Counted from the first letter of the stretch, positions 11,029 to 23,821 are shown. The stretch is 64,000 bases of DNA from Toxonevra muliebris (GCA_963691655.1 OY829327.1:63500079-63564078); one strand, 5' to 3'. Made by a program: numbers and translations. Notes: a model not told the origin generated them from the sequence alone.

Positions 11029-12887
11029 GTAAGTAATCATATATTATTTTATGCTCTCATTTTTCGATCAAAAACCGACAATTGTCAAGAATTTTTTTCT
11101 TAGCGTTTTTTCTATTTTATGTATAGGTGACCGCTTGTTTTTTCATACTGCCACGATTATTTTAGGTTGTGGAAAATATAGCAATTATGATTTTGAATAA
11201 ATACGATAGCCCTATTCACGATTTGGTGCAAATAGTCTTGCATCATTGCAAATGCAAAATATTTCTGCTATCACAACAACAAATACGTGCGATATGCAAT
11301 ATAAATTTGCAATTTATAGTGAATAGTAGTACTAATGCATATTTTTCAAAAATGATTGATGTGTAATTGAAATGCTTCCTTATCGGTACTTATCGGCAAA
11401 AACACGACGTAGTATACTTACAAGAATGATAGAATACAAGATTACGCTACGCGCATCTCCGTTATTCGGCTCTCACAACATTGATAGACGTAGATTGTCA
11501 TTTCTTTATTTGTGTTTACATATAAACTATTCACTGTAGGCCCGATGAAAAATTTAGCAAGCCAAAATTAAAAACTGTCTTACTATTCATAGATCCCTCG
11601 TCAAATTCCACCTTACGGATATCTTAATTATGCAAAGGATCTCGTAGTAAGTTTCAATATCATCTCGGTACTATTGACATTGATAACAAGATGCTATACA
11701 TAAAGTATAATAACATAGCCAATAGTAAATCTAAACATTTTTTTGTTGGTCTCATATTAATTAGATATAATACGCTCATGAAAAAAGTATACTTCCAGAC
11801 ACAAAGTGCGATTTATTTGTAAGTTTTTTATTTATTCGGAATTTATTTTATAATAATTAGCAAATATGAAGTTTTTTCAATAAAGACAAAAATAATAGAA
11901 ATAACCATGTTACTTAAATGCAATGTTGCATTTATCATAAACGAATTTGGTCATGAAAAAATCAAAAAGAAAAGAAATTGAAATGTAAGGGAACATGGAA
12001 TGCATAGCTTTGCTTCAGTTTTTATACAATCGAAAATAGTAAAGAAAAAACGGCACCACGAAATAACTCCTAAATGAAATAACTACTAATTGAAAAATGA
12101 AATAAGTCCTAACGCTAAATAAGTCCTAATGAAAGAACTCCTAACAAAAAACTAAATAACTTCTAATGCAAACCAGTGTTGATATTTTAGTTGTAATCGT
12201 ACTTTTTTCGGCCCTTTTTCATCTTCAAGATACTTTCGGCCCTACCCAAGCATTTTAGGTACAATATTGGAACTTTTACACTTGTGGAAAAAATCAAACT
12301 TATGTGTTCTTACTGCGGTGCTTCTTACAGCCATACCTAAATTGGAGCGTCAGCGTTGTTTATCTGTCAAAATTCTCTCCAGAAGAAAACTTCGAGTGCA
12401 AGAGCTCCTGATTTAGTTTTACATACATATGTACTTCAGACACACCGTGCGTTGTGTTCCTATTATGAAGTGCCTAATTTATTTTGTTTATTTTGTGAAG
12501 TTTGTTTATTTTAATTTTTTAATATTATCAACTGTACACATCAATAAATACAACTCTGTAGAAATGATTATATGCAATGACCAATACACCTCTGTATAAT
12601 GAATGTGTTGCTAAGTACTAAAGGTACTACCCTGGAATAAAAAAAATAAAAAGAAGAAGACTACTTCCTGTGGTTATCGAAAAGGTGATAAACGTGTTTT
12701 CGTGCGTAATAATTTGTTTTCAATAAACATCAGGAGTATTTTATAAAAATATTGGGTTTATACTACCAAAGTAATAATTAAACTTTGAAATAAAAAAAAA
12801 GAAGTTATATCGCCATTTTAGTTTTTTGTAGAATCTCCTTTATTTTGAATGGCGGAAAAAATTAGATTTGGCATAGTAAAATAGACC
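11029..12887. other. Start of the 32-kb intron: short repeats, no gene
   Basis: At about 11205-11335 is a short palindromic repeat piece (CCTATTCACGATTTGGTGCA, then TGCAAATGCAAAATATTT) also present in repeat X near 6430-6530 and at 35110-35190. At 12058-12180 is a degenerate direct repeat of an AAATAA(C/G)TCCTAA unit. Long A+T-rich stretches otherwise. No conserved open frame or splice pair was seen. Confidence 0.45.
12058..12180. repeat. Degenerate short tandem repeat
   Basis: About eight imperfect copies of a 12-16-base unit built on AAATAACTCCTAA / AAATAAGTCCTAAT follow each other with small length changes. This is a minisatellite-like array with no partner elsewhere in the window. Confidence 0.6.
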
Positions 12888-13037
12888 TTATAGGGTTTCT
12901 GATCCGATTTCACCCCAAGATTGACGAATCGCGTTTTTGAGTTCGATCACGCTGTTGTACTGTTTCCCCTTTGAATACATTTCGCCAGCAAGTATGCCCC
13001 AAACGTTTTCCATAGGCTTACAACCTGAGGCAGCCAT
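12888..13037 (-). pseudogene. Tc1-like transposase, C-terminal fragment
   Basis: The minus strand reads 49 codons to a stop at 12888-12890: ASGCKPMENVWGILAGEM, then VIELKNAIRQSW. The ENVWG segment corresponds to the NPIENLWG block around the third catalytic residue of Tc1/mariner transposases, and what follows is the usual C-terminal helix. The DDE core upstream is missing, so it is a relic. Confidence 0.7.
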
Positions 13038-13089
13038 CACTCTATTTTAATTAATGGATAAGTACAAATTTATTTATTTTTTTTAATTA

Positions 13090-13350
13090 ATTGGAAGACC
13101 TGTGGCCTATTTCACCAACTTACAAATATGTAAATTGTAAGGAAATTCTCACAAAAATGTAAGAAACTCATTAAATGTGGTTTCACCCAATTGCTACAAT
13201 TGTGAATGTGGACTTGTAAATCACAAGCACTTGTAATGACAAATTTTTCAATATTTGTTTCACCAAACAGAATTTGTAGTTGTAGTTTACAAGTAACAAA
13301 TTAGTAGAAATGTTACTATTTTGTAATTTTTTGTTTCACCATATGAAAAT
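13090..13350 (-). repeat. TTTCACC-type MITE, solo copy
   Basis: Bases 13165-13345 are an inverted match to the right end of the element at 5315-7218 (for example GACTTGTAAATCACAAG here against CTTGTGATTTACAAGTC there). The left edge reads CCTATTTCACCAAC. TTTCACC occurs four times (13107, 13184, 13258 and 13344) as spaced words. No coding sequence. Confidence 0.65.
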
Positions 13351-13593
13351 AAAAAGGAAGAAAAGGATACAAAATTTGTTTTGGGAACGTCTTGGATTGC
13401 ATGTCGATAAACCAAAAACTGGTGGTTAAAGAAGTAGCAATGACGGTAATACATTAACACATTGTATTTTCCGAAATTTCTGGTGTTGTGGGAAATATGT
13501 TAAATATAACAGTTTACATTTTTGTGATATCTATTTAGATATTTATAAGCATTTACAAATTCATAAAATATTATAATTATGAAAGATAAATAT

Positions 13594-14340
13594 TTATTTA
13601 TAAATATGAGAGATAAATTTTACGTGCTTTCGATTCGCGGTGGGTAAGTTGACCAAGTTTCTAGGTAATTCATTTAAAAATGTTGGCATTGTTACGACGA
13701 GCGCGTATTTAGCGTAGTTGTTGATAAAAGATAAATTTTGGTACCTTAAATTTGTCTTCCAGACGTTTTCGCGTGCTGTGATGGTGGTCAATCAAGTTTC
13801 TGAACTTATTTTCGTCGTAGAACTCATTTAAGAATGAAAATTCACTTGAAATTGAGAAGCTCAAGTTCCTTGCTTATTGGGTTTATGTTGCATTTTACGT
13901 TTAACTTTTTTAATAGTATCTTTAAAACGTAGCCCTGACTGTGTTGCAATTGTCTAATATGGGTTGACGTGCGCCAAGCAGTAATACCATGGCGAAGGTA
14001 AGATTCTGCTGGTGCCAGATACGCTTGTTTAAGCACAGGATAATTACTACAGTAGCTTGAAATGGTCATCAACAATTACACCCAGGTATTTGTGTGTATT
14101 TACCAATTCAATGTTAGCGTTGCAATTTGCTGCTGTTAGTTGGTTTACTATGTAAACAATCATAAAGATGCACATTTATAGTAATGTCAGCGCGCGGTAT
14201 ATGACCACATATACGGATATATCGGATGTTCATTACTTTTGTTTTTGTTGCATTTAAGGATAGGCCGTTATCATGAGACCATTTTGTGATAATATCAAAT
14301 TTACGTTGCATTATATTAATCGCTATATCCAGATCTCGAT
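13594..14340 (-). pseudogene. Non-LTR retrotransposon, 5'-truncated 3' end of ORF2
   Basis: Three minus frames in order give the end of a reverse transcriptase ORF. The first (14311-14114) has IITKWSHDNGLSLNATKTKV, the thumb-side motif after YADD. The second (14075-13842) has LAPAESYLRHGITAWRTS, then LQHSQGYVLKILLKK. The third (13791-13594) has FINNYAKYALV, then LPRNLVNLP. It is a Jockey/CR1-like C-terminal ORF2 with at least two frameshifts. It is tail-to-head with the next non-LTR copy. Confidence 0.65.
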
Positions 14341-14344
14341 GTGA

Positions 14345-16740
14345 AATTATTTATTTATTTACTTATTGTCTATGGATAACAGAAATCCTTACAGACTAGG
14401 TACAAATAAAATTAACTTAGTACTATGAGTAATAATTAATTAATACATTTTTAAAACATTGTTTGGACCATTAAAAATCGAGATCTATTCACTCATTTAT
14501 TTTATTAAATTGAGTTAACACCATGCAAATGGGCTCATTCAAGGCGTAATTAGTCTTATGGGCTTTAACAGCAAATACATTTTTATGGCGAAGATTTTTA
14601 GCTGGTACATTAAAAGTGATAAGCTCAAGTAACATAGGAAAATCAACATTTCCACAGATAACATTATAAACAAACATTAAAGATAGAATTAATCTCCTAT
14701 CATGTAATAACTGCAAATTAATTAACCTGCAACGTGCATTGTATGAAGGTATTGGTTCTGCGAAAGTCAAACTTTTCAATGCATGTCACATGACAACATT
14801 TACTAATATTCAATGCTAGTTTTTTTTTGTTGCACCAAGCAAATAGTTTATTCAGATCAGACTGTAAAGAGACTACGTCATTTATATCAGAAATACTATG
14901 AAATATTTTTAAATCGTCAGCATACAGAATAAATTTAGAATGAAGAAAACAAGATGAGATGTCATTAATAAATAAAACAAATAAAAGTGGACCCAATATA
15001 CTACCTTGTGGAACACCTGAAGTAGCAACATAATGATATGAACATTCATTTTCAACTTCAACTGAACACTTACGATTTAAAAGATAGGATTCAATCCAAC
15101 AAATAAATGTTTATTGAAACCCCAATAGCTTAAGTTTCATTAATAATATAGCATGAGAAACTTTGTCAAAGGCCTTCGAGAAGTCAGTATAAATGGTGTC
15201 AACTTGATAACCATTTTCAAAGGATGATATACAATGATTTAAAAACGTTGCTAAATCAGCAAAGAAGTTTCAGGTTTGACTAATAGAATTTGAGACAGAT
15301 GAGTTTAAAAACATCGACGATTGAATATTCAAGCAGGATCTTTTTGATTGCCAAAAAGATTTAGGATTAGTTTTTATTTCATTTTCAAACCGTAAAATGT
15401 ATTGTTTATAAAGAAATTTGTCCAAGCAATGAAATTCTCTCATACATTGCAAATATTTAACTTTATACTGAATGTTGTCAGTGGATTTAAAAAGCTTGTA
15501 AAATTTATTCCTCAAGTTTTTTAATTTTTTTTAGGCCAGGGCAATTTATGGATTTTAGGAGGAATAATAGGAATGTTATCAGTAAATATTTTGTGCAGTT
15601 TGTTTATAAAATTATCATAGGACAATGTGATATCCGAGTCATATAAAAAATAGTATCCCAATTAACGTCCTCGATTAAACTATTAATTAAATTAAAGTCA
15701 CATAACTTAAAGTTAAAGGATGTTTTAGTATTAACAGAGTTTTGAAGATACTTATAAAATTCAATACATATAACTATGGGATTATGATGCATATCAGACT
15801 TCTGAATTAGAAATTCGCATTCAAACAAAGTATACTTAATATTATTGGACACAAATACGAGATCTAAAACCCTCTTTAATTTGTTTTTAATACCATTAAT
15901 TTGAATTAAATCGATGCTTAAGAAGCTATCAACTACATAAATTTCTTGATTTAGATTGATATTATATGGAATAAGAGTTTTCAGAAAAATTTGACCATAT
16001 TAAATTATTTAAATTGAAATCTTCAAGAATGCACATTTTTTTATTACTGGAGCCTTCAGATAAATGCAAAATATTATCAATATGAGAAATATAAAGATGA
16101 TCGAAACTGTTAGGTAGAATGTAAGAAGCACATAATATTAAATTATTCTCAATACCATAAACAGTGATACACAATTAATCTAAAAGAGTATTTTCATTAA
16201 CAAGCTTACATACAGATGAACGAAAAGTTCGTTTTCACCACCTCTTGTACAACCAGTTTTAACAGAGTCTCTATCCTTACGATAAACATCAAAATAGCTA
16301 GTGTCAAAAAATTCCTCATTGAAAAAATCCGAGTTCAGTCATTTTCCACAAAACCAATCATATCATAGTCACCATGAGAGGATGCAGCAAATAGTCTTGA
16401 AGATTTCGAGCGTATACCACCCATATTTTGGAAGTAAATTTTTAGAGAACTTAGTTCATGATGATAAAGAGCGATTTAGGTGGAATCACAGGTTGACCGA
16501 CGGCTCTACCGTTCGTTGAAAAAACGAAAAGATTTGACATTAATATCGGCAGGCCATATAGTAGGATCAAGTATTTTAGTATAAGAAGATGATGGGATTC
16601 CTAATTTAAAAGTTAATCTTTTTATCGATTCGATTGGCATATCTTTTTTAATTAGTTTAGTGCATGAAAGATAGTGTTTTTTGATGCATCCATTTCTGGA
16701 CACATAGTCAATAATTTGGTCTTCAGTAACCGATGAACAG
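14345..16740 (-). pseudogene. Non-LTR retrotransposon (Jockey/CR1-like), long but broken
   Basis: Read on the minus strand from right to left. An ORF1 tail ends near 16506 (LDPTIWPADINVKSFRF). Endonuclease pieces follow at 16174-15962 (NLILCASYILPNS, then CILEDFNLNNLIW). A linker segment lies at 15515-15270 (NPKSFWQSKRS). Reverse transcriptase is at about 15200-14718: IYTDFSKAFDKVSHAIL, SGVPQGSILGPLLFVLFIND and FILYADDLKIF. A C-terminal segment at 14779-14489 reads ARCRLINLQLLHDRRLILSL. The YADD box is intact but several frames are broken and part between thumb and C-terminus is missing. A TTTATTTACTTATTG tail lies at 14345-14370, fitting a 3' end. Confidence 0.75.
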
Positions 16741-17179
16741 TGTGGTCAACCTTTTGTTTTTCAAAAACCGCTAAAGTTAAGAAAAAAAACGCGTATTTTC
16801 TTTAAAAAAGCGCTAAATTTTTTCCTTATAGAAGTGTTAAACACAAATTATTTTATATACGGTAGAATCACGATAATTCGTACCCCGTTAATTCGAAAAT
16901 CTGCATAATTCGTAACAAACTGTTGGTCCCTTGAAAAAATCGCTTTAATTCGAAAAAATTCTACACATTTTGTCCCCTCGCTAATTCGTCTTTTCTTTTT
17001 CAATACAAGGCCTGTTCAACCTCTTCTCAATCTAAATTGGTTATTGACAACCTCTTATAATCCGTAATGCAAAGCAAAATTCTATGGAACTATGATTCGA
17101 AAAAAACAATCATTGTAGTTTAGTAGCTAAGACTAATTTTGACTGGTGTGAATTAATTTATTAAAATCGTTTACAATTT
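16741..17179. other. Unassigned DNA with AATTCG-rich block
   Basis: Between 16860 and 16990 the word (T)AATTCG recurs six or more times (for example ATAATTCGTACCCCGTTAA, GCATAATTCGTAAC, GCTTTAATTCGAAA). Such words are seen near the ends of pogo/Tigger-type elements, but I see no transposase or paired terminus here. No gene. Confidence 0.35.
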
Positions 17180-17474
17180 CAAAAGAACTGACTAAAAAAT
17201 ATTTCGACCCCATATATATATTAATATTATATATATGTCTACTTAACGGCTTCATTTGAAAATTTTACCTGTAGCGGAATCCCGCTATCAAGAGATGCAA
17301 TGTTGTCGATCACTGATTGGTCATCCATGTCGTTAAATTAAAGAATAATAAGAATTTTATTACTTTTGAATTAAAATATAAACTAAATAATTGGTTAATA
17401 TGAGTTAATTTGAAAATACGTCGAACTGTATTTACAGCTTCTACGTCAGATGCCAGGGTTGCCAGGTGTACCGC
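17180..17474 (-). repeat. 3' LTR of the CsRn1-like gypsy element
   Basis: It matches 30362-30537 over most of its length (AAAAGAACTGACTAAAAAAT, TATATGTCTACTTAACGGCT, CTAGCGGAATCCCGCTATCA with one change, CTGATTGGTCATCCATGTCG). It carries an extra roughly 85-base AT-rich block near 17335-17420 absent from the other LTR. In element orientation it starts TGTAGCGG right after a G-rich polypurine tract (GCGGGGGAGTAC at 17475-17486). Confidence 0.75.
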
Positions 17475-17505
17475 TACAGTACTCCCCCGCAAATGATTGT
17501 GGCAA

Positions 17506-18168
17506 TCACTGATATTTGGTTGGAATCCGCACGTGTCGCCCACTTCGTGTTATCACCTCTGGTTGCTTAATTTTTGCAGGTGTTGCAGTGTATATTAGAT
17601 TTGATGATATTTCGCTGCCTGAGTTTTTCGTTTGCTGTTCGATTCTTTTTGTTGTCGATTTTGTGTTTTTTTGGTTTTCGTTCGGTGTAATGAACATGAA
17701 CGCTGCTTTCAGCCGATCGATGGATGTATTTACTGGTTTTCCTTTTATATTTATTTTGAAAACCTTTGGACCTCTTTTGATGATTTGGTATGGACCGTCG
17801 AATGGCGGTGTAAATGGTGGTTTTGCTGCATCCACTCTAACGAATAGTTTTGCAAATCTTTTTGTATGAACGTTTTGTTGCCGCTTGTATGATGTGCTGT
17901 TTGCGTTGGTTTTAAATCTCGCATTTGATTGCAAAATTCTTTTACAAATTCGTGTTCGTCGATCGCAGATGATTTTGTGTTTTCGAAGAATTCTCCAGGC
18001 AACCGTAATTTTGTTCCATATAGCATTTCGGCTGGTGTTGCACCAAGGTCTTCTTTGTACGTCGATCGTAAGCCCAATAAAACGGTTGGTAGTGCTTCTG
18101 CCCATGATTTCGTCTGTTGGCATTTTATTGCTGCTTTTTAATGTTCGGTGCCATCGCTCAATGATGCC
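17506..18168 (-). pseudogene. Gypsy integrase C-terminal half
   Basis: Read leftward from 18168: NGIIERWHRTLK, then LLGLRSTYKEDLGATPAEM in one frame, the end of the integrase core and its following helix. After a frameshift come PFDGPYQIIKRGPKVFKI and then ITRSGRHVRIPTKY with the stop near 17506. The last part is the C-terminal tail that ends Pol in many insect gypsy elements. It is frameshifted near 17860. It is cut off from its N-terminal half by the Jockey insertion, whose 8-bp duplicated target (ATTACTTT) is at 18169-18176 and 25336-25343. Confidence 0.8.
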
Positions 18169-18439
18169 ATTACTTTATAATCAACTTACATACTTGTAGA
18201 CGTGTCTAGTGTGCGCTCTGATATATCGGCTAAAACAAACCAGTAAATAGGTGCAAAAAAGGTGTCACACAGGGAGAATACGTGCCTCCAGCGCTGATGC
18301 TCGTACGGTGGATTTTAGTGACGGAGTGCTTACGTAAATATGTCTACTTTTATCATTCATAGTGGGTGTAAATAAATTACTTTAAACGGCTCTTTAATTT
18401 ATTTTACCACCGGATAAATTATATAAAGTCACTCAAAAC

Positions 18440-20247
18440 CATAGAGCACATGAGACGACACTAAGAGAGCAAGTGTCGGGGTCGAGCTTTTTTCCATATA
18501 CGTGTGAGCTCTCATCATTATTCAATCAACTGTCAAAATTTCTCAATTTACAAATTAGTACTTTTTTGGGATGAATATCGTGTACGCTGTTCCGAATACT
18601 TTTTATTATCTTGGTACCAAATAATCATATGTACGATAAGTATTTTGCAAACGGATTGATTTCTGTTTGTTATTTTTAAATATTTTTCTTATTACCTTTT
18701 AAATTATAGCTTACAGATAAATAAATCAATCAAAATTTTGTAGGTAACCATAAAAGAATTAAAGTAGTCGTTAAATTATGATTTTATGAATCACTACTAT
18801 GGTAGCTATGTGTGGTGAAAAAAGGTGAAATTAACAGAAAAATTGTGAAATTCAAGGTTGGTTTTCTAATAAACACCGGATTTTCTGCTACTAATTATTA
18901 TACTCATTTTTAAAATAAGCAAAGTAAGCGAAAATCTAATGTAAAATTATATTTGAAGTACGGAACCTTCAATTATATAATTTATTAAAAAGTAGAAAAA
19001 ATTAAAAAAAAAATGTTTAAATAAACATGATTTTATTACGAAACTACTACCTCTATTTATTTGTTAAAGTAGTACATTTGTTTGCAACCAAGTTGAAATT
19101 TCTGAAAACAAAAAGATGTGGTGAGTATACCGACAACTTTTATTTGTTTTGTTTTCTAATTTATTATTATTATTACATATTTACAGATTTTAATTAACTT
19201 TAATTTGGAGAATGGAGGCGAATTCAAGTGTATTATTAGTGATGTTTCATATATTCGTGTTAAAGGCAAATTTGCCGCTTGGCCTTGGGTATCTGCGCAG
19301 AAGTATTGATTCTTTGTGTAATCATCCTCTTCTACGGGAGGAAACGCAACAAGACCGGATTGGAAGACAGCGACACACATCAACAAGAACAACCACATGC
19401 CTCAAAAAATTAATAAAAGCAAAAACAAGAAAAACTTGAATTGATTTTTTTGTGTGGATTTAATGTTGCTCCGTAAGCTCTCTTCTTCTAAGGGAGGCGT
19501 AGAGACTGATTTGGCCCGATTCCCGAGAATAATATCGCCATCACTAATTTAAAAGGATAACAATTTTTATAATTCGATTTGTGTTTGATGAACAAAATCC
19601 AAAAGGATTGCCTTGCCAGTTGCCTTCTGTTGACTTATCTCATTCTTATGCACATAAAATATTTTTATTATAAATGCATATTTTACAAACATCAAATGCA
19701 TTTGTTACTTATTTTGTGGTGATACACGTTCAAACAATAAAATAAACACCAACATTTTCTTTGTCAGCTAAATAATAAGTTTTTCTTACAACTAATTGAA
19801 ATATTTCTATATTCACTCTGTAAAACTCTATTATATTTAAAATCTTGTTTTAAACGATTATAATTGACAAACAAATTTTGGGCGCTTTTAATTCAAGGTT
19901 TGAATTTAACTGAAAGATATTTTATTTAAATAATCAAAATTAATTGGCTTTGAATGAATAATAATGCTAAAAGATATTATATACTAGGGGCCGATCATTG
20001 CAAATATCTGTCTATCGCTAAATTTTACTTATACTAAAATAAGGAGATTTTTAGTTAATTAGGAGATTTTCACATTTTAAAGAGTGGCATCATTGTAAGT
20101 GGGGTGTAATTTTGCAAAGCATATGGAATTGAGTATCAGCTGCTAAGAATCAGCTGAGATCGATGGCGGCCATCTTTGTACCGAGGTAGAGCGAAAATGT
20201 GGTTGTATTAGTGATGGCTCTCTTAGTGTCGTCTCATGTGCTCTATG
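18440..20247. mobile_element. 1.8-kb DNA transposon with perfect 31-bp TIRs and 8-bp target duplication
   Basis: The left end (18440-18470) starts CATAGAGCACATGAGACGAC. The right end (20217-20247) is its exact inverted complement over 31 bases. Both are flanked by CTCAAAAC (18432-18439 and 20248-20255). A 31-bp TIR beginning with CA plus an 8-bp duplication is the layout of P elements; 8-bp duplications are also typical of hAT elements. Open frames inside are short (for example 19212-19439 on +) and show no transposase motif, so it is non-autonomous. It sits in the Jockey leader and is younger than it. Confidence 0.85.
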
Positions 20248-20681
20248 CTCAAAACTTACAAATTATAAACAGTATCTATCCAGTGTAGGTAAAAATCAGC
20301 TAACAGTGACAGCTAACAGCTGGATTTTGCTAAACAGAGACAATAACACAGTCCATATCTTAACGATCCACAAAAAAAAGTGGTTTGTGTATAAGATACC
20401 ACGAAACATAAACCAGTAGCGAAAAGGGTGTTTCAAGGTCGTCTTCACCGAAGGGCTTTAATGTACACCACACATTAGCAAGCCCGCTAGATGGGAATTC
20501 TAAACGAAACAAAAATACTACAAATTTATGGAGTGCTCAGTGTGCCACACCTGAACAAACTACATCAAATGAACATATTTCTTTCAATATAACTAACACA
20601 ATAGGCCCAAAATGCTTAAACTCATGGGAAAATGCAAAAAATTCAAAACGGGGCAGATCTAGTCCAGAACTTGCATGGCGC

Positions 20682-21666
20682 ATGCGCACAAAGCAATCGA
20701 AAATAGATAATTACTGGCTTGCATCGCCTAAAAATTTGCCAAAGGTCTCTAACCGATTTGCTATATTGGAACAAGAAGACACTTCAACGCCAACAATGTT
20801 CCAAAAAGATCCCAAGCCACCGCCTATTTTTGTGTCTGGTGTAAACAACATAAATCCACTTAAGGAGCTACTGCAGCAAATTGCACCCAAAAAGTATGAA
20901 CTTAAAATCTTAAAAGGTAACGAAGTTAAAATACAGCCCAAAACTGCAGAAAAATACTCTACCATAACAAAAGCGCTAACCGATAAAAATACGGAATTTC
21001 ATACGTTTAAATTAAAACAGGATAGAAGCTTCAATGTGGTTTTAAAAGGAATGCATAATTCAACCTCACTTGATGAAATTCGTGATGCTATCGAAAATCT
21101 GGGACATGAAGTCGTACATGTTTGCAACATTAGACAAAGAATTACGAAAACCCCGCTACCTCTATTGTAACAACTTATTATACACAAAAATTAAATTTGA
21201 GCCACCACGGAAAAAGCGAGAAATTCCACAATGTATCAGGTGTCAAAGATATGGGCATACAAAAGCGTATTGCAATCGTAACCCCCGCTGTGTCAAATGC
21301 ATGGGTAACCATCTTACGTCTGAATGTTCCCACAAAGAAAATATTCAAGAGCCTCGTTGCGTCTTATGTGAAGGTAAACACCCCGCAAATTATAAAGGTT
21401 GTATTGTCTACAAAGACTTGCAACAAAAATCTTTTCCAACACTTCGTAAAAAGGAGAAAAATGTAAATATAGAACAGCAGCAAAATATGGGAATACCACC
21501 TACAAAAAGTTACACAAATACAACAAATATAAATACTCAAAGAAAGCAAAATTTACCCAAATCAGCCCCAGTCTCTGTAACATCTTATGCAGATGCGCTA
21601 AAAATATGTTCCTCTGTTGAGCAGAAGTCTAACCAAATAGCATCAGATGACATTTCACCATATTGA
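20682..21666 (+). pseudogene. Jockey ORF1 (gag-like nucleic-acid-binding protein)
   Basis: The first frame (20682-21170) has NRFAILEQED, PPPIFVSGVNNINPLKELL, FHTFKLKQDRSFNVVLKGMH and a HEVVHVCNIRQRITKTPLPL segment, the usual Jockey gag core. Near 21150-21175 the frame shifts and the + frame to 21666 continues with three CCHC knuckles: CIRCQRYGHTKAYC, CVKCMGNHLTSEC and CVLCEGKHPANYKGC. A polar tail follows, with SYADALK. The protein would coat the element RNA. The single frameshift is what breaks it. Confidence 0.8.
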
Positions 21667-21759
21667 CATGTCAGAATTAAAAAGAATTCTCAAAACAATA
21701 ATGAAGCAAATGGGTACTATACTTATTTTGCTAACCACTGTCGTTTTAAATATGTCAAA

Positions 21760-23742
21760 ATGAATAGTACATTCAAAATAGCAATCTGGAATGCCAACGG
21801 GCTTTCCCAACATAACCATGAAATCGAAGCTTTTTTAACACATAAACAAATTGATATTATGTTAATTTCTGTAACGCATTTCACTGTTAAAAGCTACATA
21901 AAAACACCCCAATATAACAATACTGCAAACCACCCTGCTGGAACTGCAATTATAATTAAGAGCAGTATATTACATGAGGTTCAAGAAAGCTATCAAAAAT
22001 CCTACCAACAATCAACTGCAATAAGAATTAAAGATATGAAAAGCCCCCAACAATCGCATCAGTATATTGCCCTCCAAATCAGTCAATAAAATGTGACCAA
22101 TTTCACCATTACTATAATGCACTCGGAGCTAGATTTATCGCAGGTGGTGACTACAATGCCAAACATCCATTATGGGGTTCTAGAATAACGACACCTAGAG
22201 GCCGTGAACTCTTCAAAGCAGTGCAATCGAATAATCTACTCCACTTTTCGACGGAAGAACCAACACACTGGCCAACTGATAGTACTAAGCTACCGGATGT
22301 TATCGGTTTTCGCATATCCAAGGGCTTTCCAAGAACTTATATGACGATAGAGTCTTGCCTTGACCTATCTTCAGATCACTCCCCTATTATTATAATAACG
22401 AACTCAGTGGTTCAACATAAAACTAAAACTGCTTGTTAGTATAATAAAAACACCGATTGGGAAAGTTTTAGAAAAATCATCAGAGAGAAGCTACTTACGA
22501 ATATTCCTTTGAAAAGTAAAAGCGACATCGATACTGCTGTCGAGTTCTTTAACAACACAATCCAACAAGCTACATGGTCATCCACCCCAGAAGTCAAACG
22601 AAGTCAAAGTCATTAAAGCACACTTATATGCAAAACGCAGATTGCGTCGGATATGGCAAACAACACGAAATCCAAACGATAAAAAACGACTAAACCGCGC
22701 TATAAAGAACCTAAAAAAAGTTTTACAGGAGAGTAAAAATGAAGAAATTCAAAACTATCTATTGAACCTATCCCCTACTGAAGCCACAGACTACTCCCTA
22801 TGGAAAGCCACCAAAAACCCAAATCAACCGACAACACATAACCCTCCAATAAAGATGAAAAGTTGTGGTTGGGCAAAATCTGACAATGATAAAGCAAACA
22901 CATTTGCCACACATCTAGCAATCCTTCCCAAGCAAAAATATACAAACAGAAAAAAGTGTAGAGCAATTCCTTGAGACCCCATTCCAAATGGATTTTCCGA
23001 TTTCCCATTTTCGAAAAAAGGAAGTGATAGGTACTGTGAAAAAATCTATAAATAAAAAAGCACCGGGTTATGATCTTATCACTAGCAAGGTCATGACTGC
23101 GGCTTTAAATTCATAACTTAAATTCAATGCGATTACCAGATGCGACCATTTTCCAAGCCAGTGGAAAGTAGCACAAATCAACGTTATTCCTAAATCAGGG
23201 AAACTTACAGATAATGTTACCTCTTACAGGCCAATCAGCTTCCTTCCCATATTATCAAAAATCCTCGAGAAATTGTTACTCTCGCGACTCAATCCCATTA
23301 TTGAACAAAAGCAACTGATTCCTTCTCATCAGTTTGGGTTTAGAAAACTTCATGCGACAGTTGAGCAAATAAATCGCTGCTTTTCTTGATGTCACGCAAG
23401 CATTCGACAAAATGTGGCATACAGGCTTGTTATATAAACTTAAAACCCATTTAACCTCATCATTATTTTATTATAATTAAATCTTATCTAGAAGATAGGC
23501 ATTTTATGGTTAAAGTTAACAATGATGTTACTAAACTCCATCGAATCAAGTCTGGTGTTCCACAAAGAAGTGTCTTAGGATCCATTCTCTTCACACTATT
23601 CACTGCCGATCTTCCTTTAAGTGAAAATACTTACACAGCAACATTCGCAGATGACACCGTTGTGATGGCTAGCAGCAGTGATGCCAATATAGCTACGAAT
23701 AAACTCCAGTCGAATCTTAACAAAATAAATATATGGCTTTGA
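21760..23742 (+). pseudogene. Jockey ORF2: endonuclease and reverse transcriptase, broken
   Basis: It begins MNSTFKIAIWNANGLSQHN, the apurinic endonuclease start, and continues with AGGDYNAKHPLWGSR (22140-22180) and DHSPIII near 22378, the endonuclease catalytic end. The linker at 22642-22974 has LRRIWQTTRNPNDKKRLNRA. The reverse transcriptase follows in pieces: APGYDLIT, VTSYRPISFLP, SHQFGFRK, FLDVTQAFDKMWH, SGVPQRSVLGSILF (PQGS changed to PQRS) and TFADDTVVMAS (23640-23670). At least four frame changes and several stops are present. The ORF is cut at 23821 by an I-type insertion and continues at 24605. Confidence 0.8.
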
Positions 23743-23821
23743 TTTCTGGCAAATAAAAGTTAATGAATCGAAATCTGTTCAAACCACTTTTTCTCTTCGA
23801 AATGGTACTTGTTCCCCAGTA

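Noticed and set aside
10387..11103. A 238-residue stand-alone gene starting at 10387
   Set aside because: The first codon is GTG. The frame is open back to a splice acceptor at 10302 in phase with the previous exon, and conservation ends at a donor at 11028.
17516..17869. Plus-strand open frame of 117 codons
   Set aside because: It is the antisense shadow of the gypsy integrase C-terminus, which has recognisable motifs on the minus strand.
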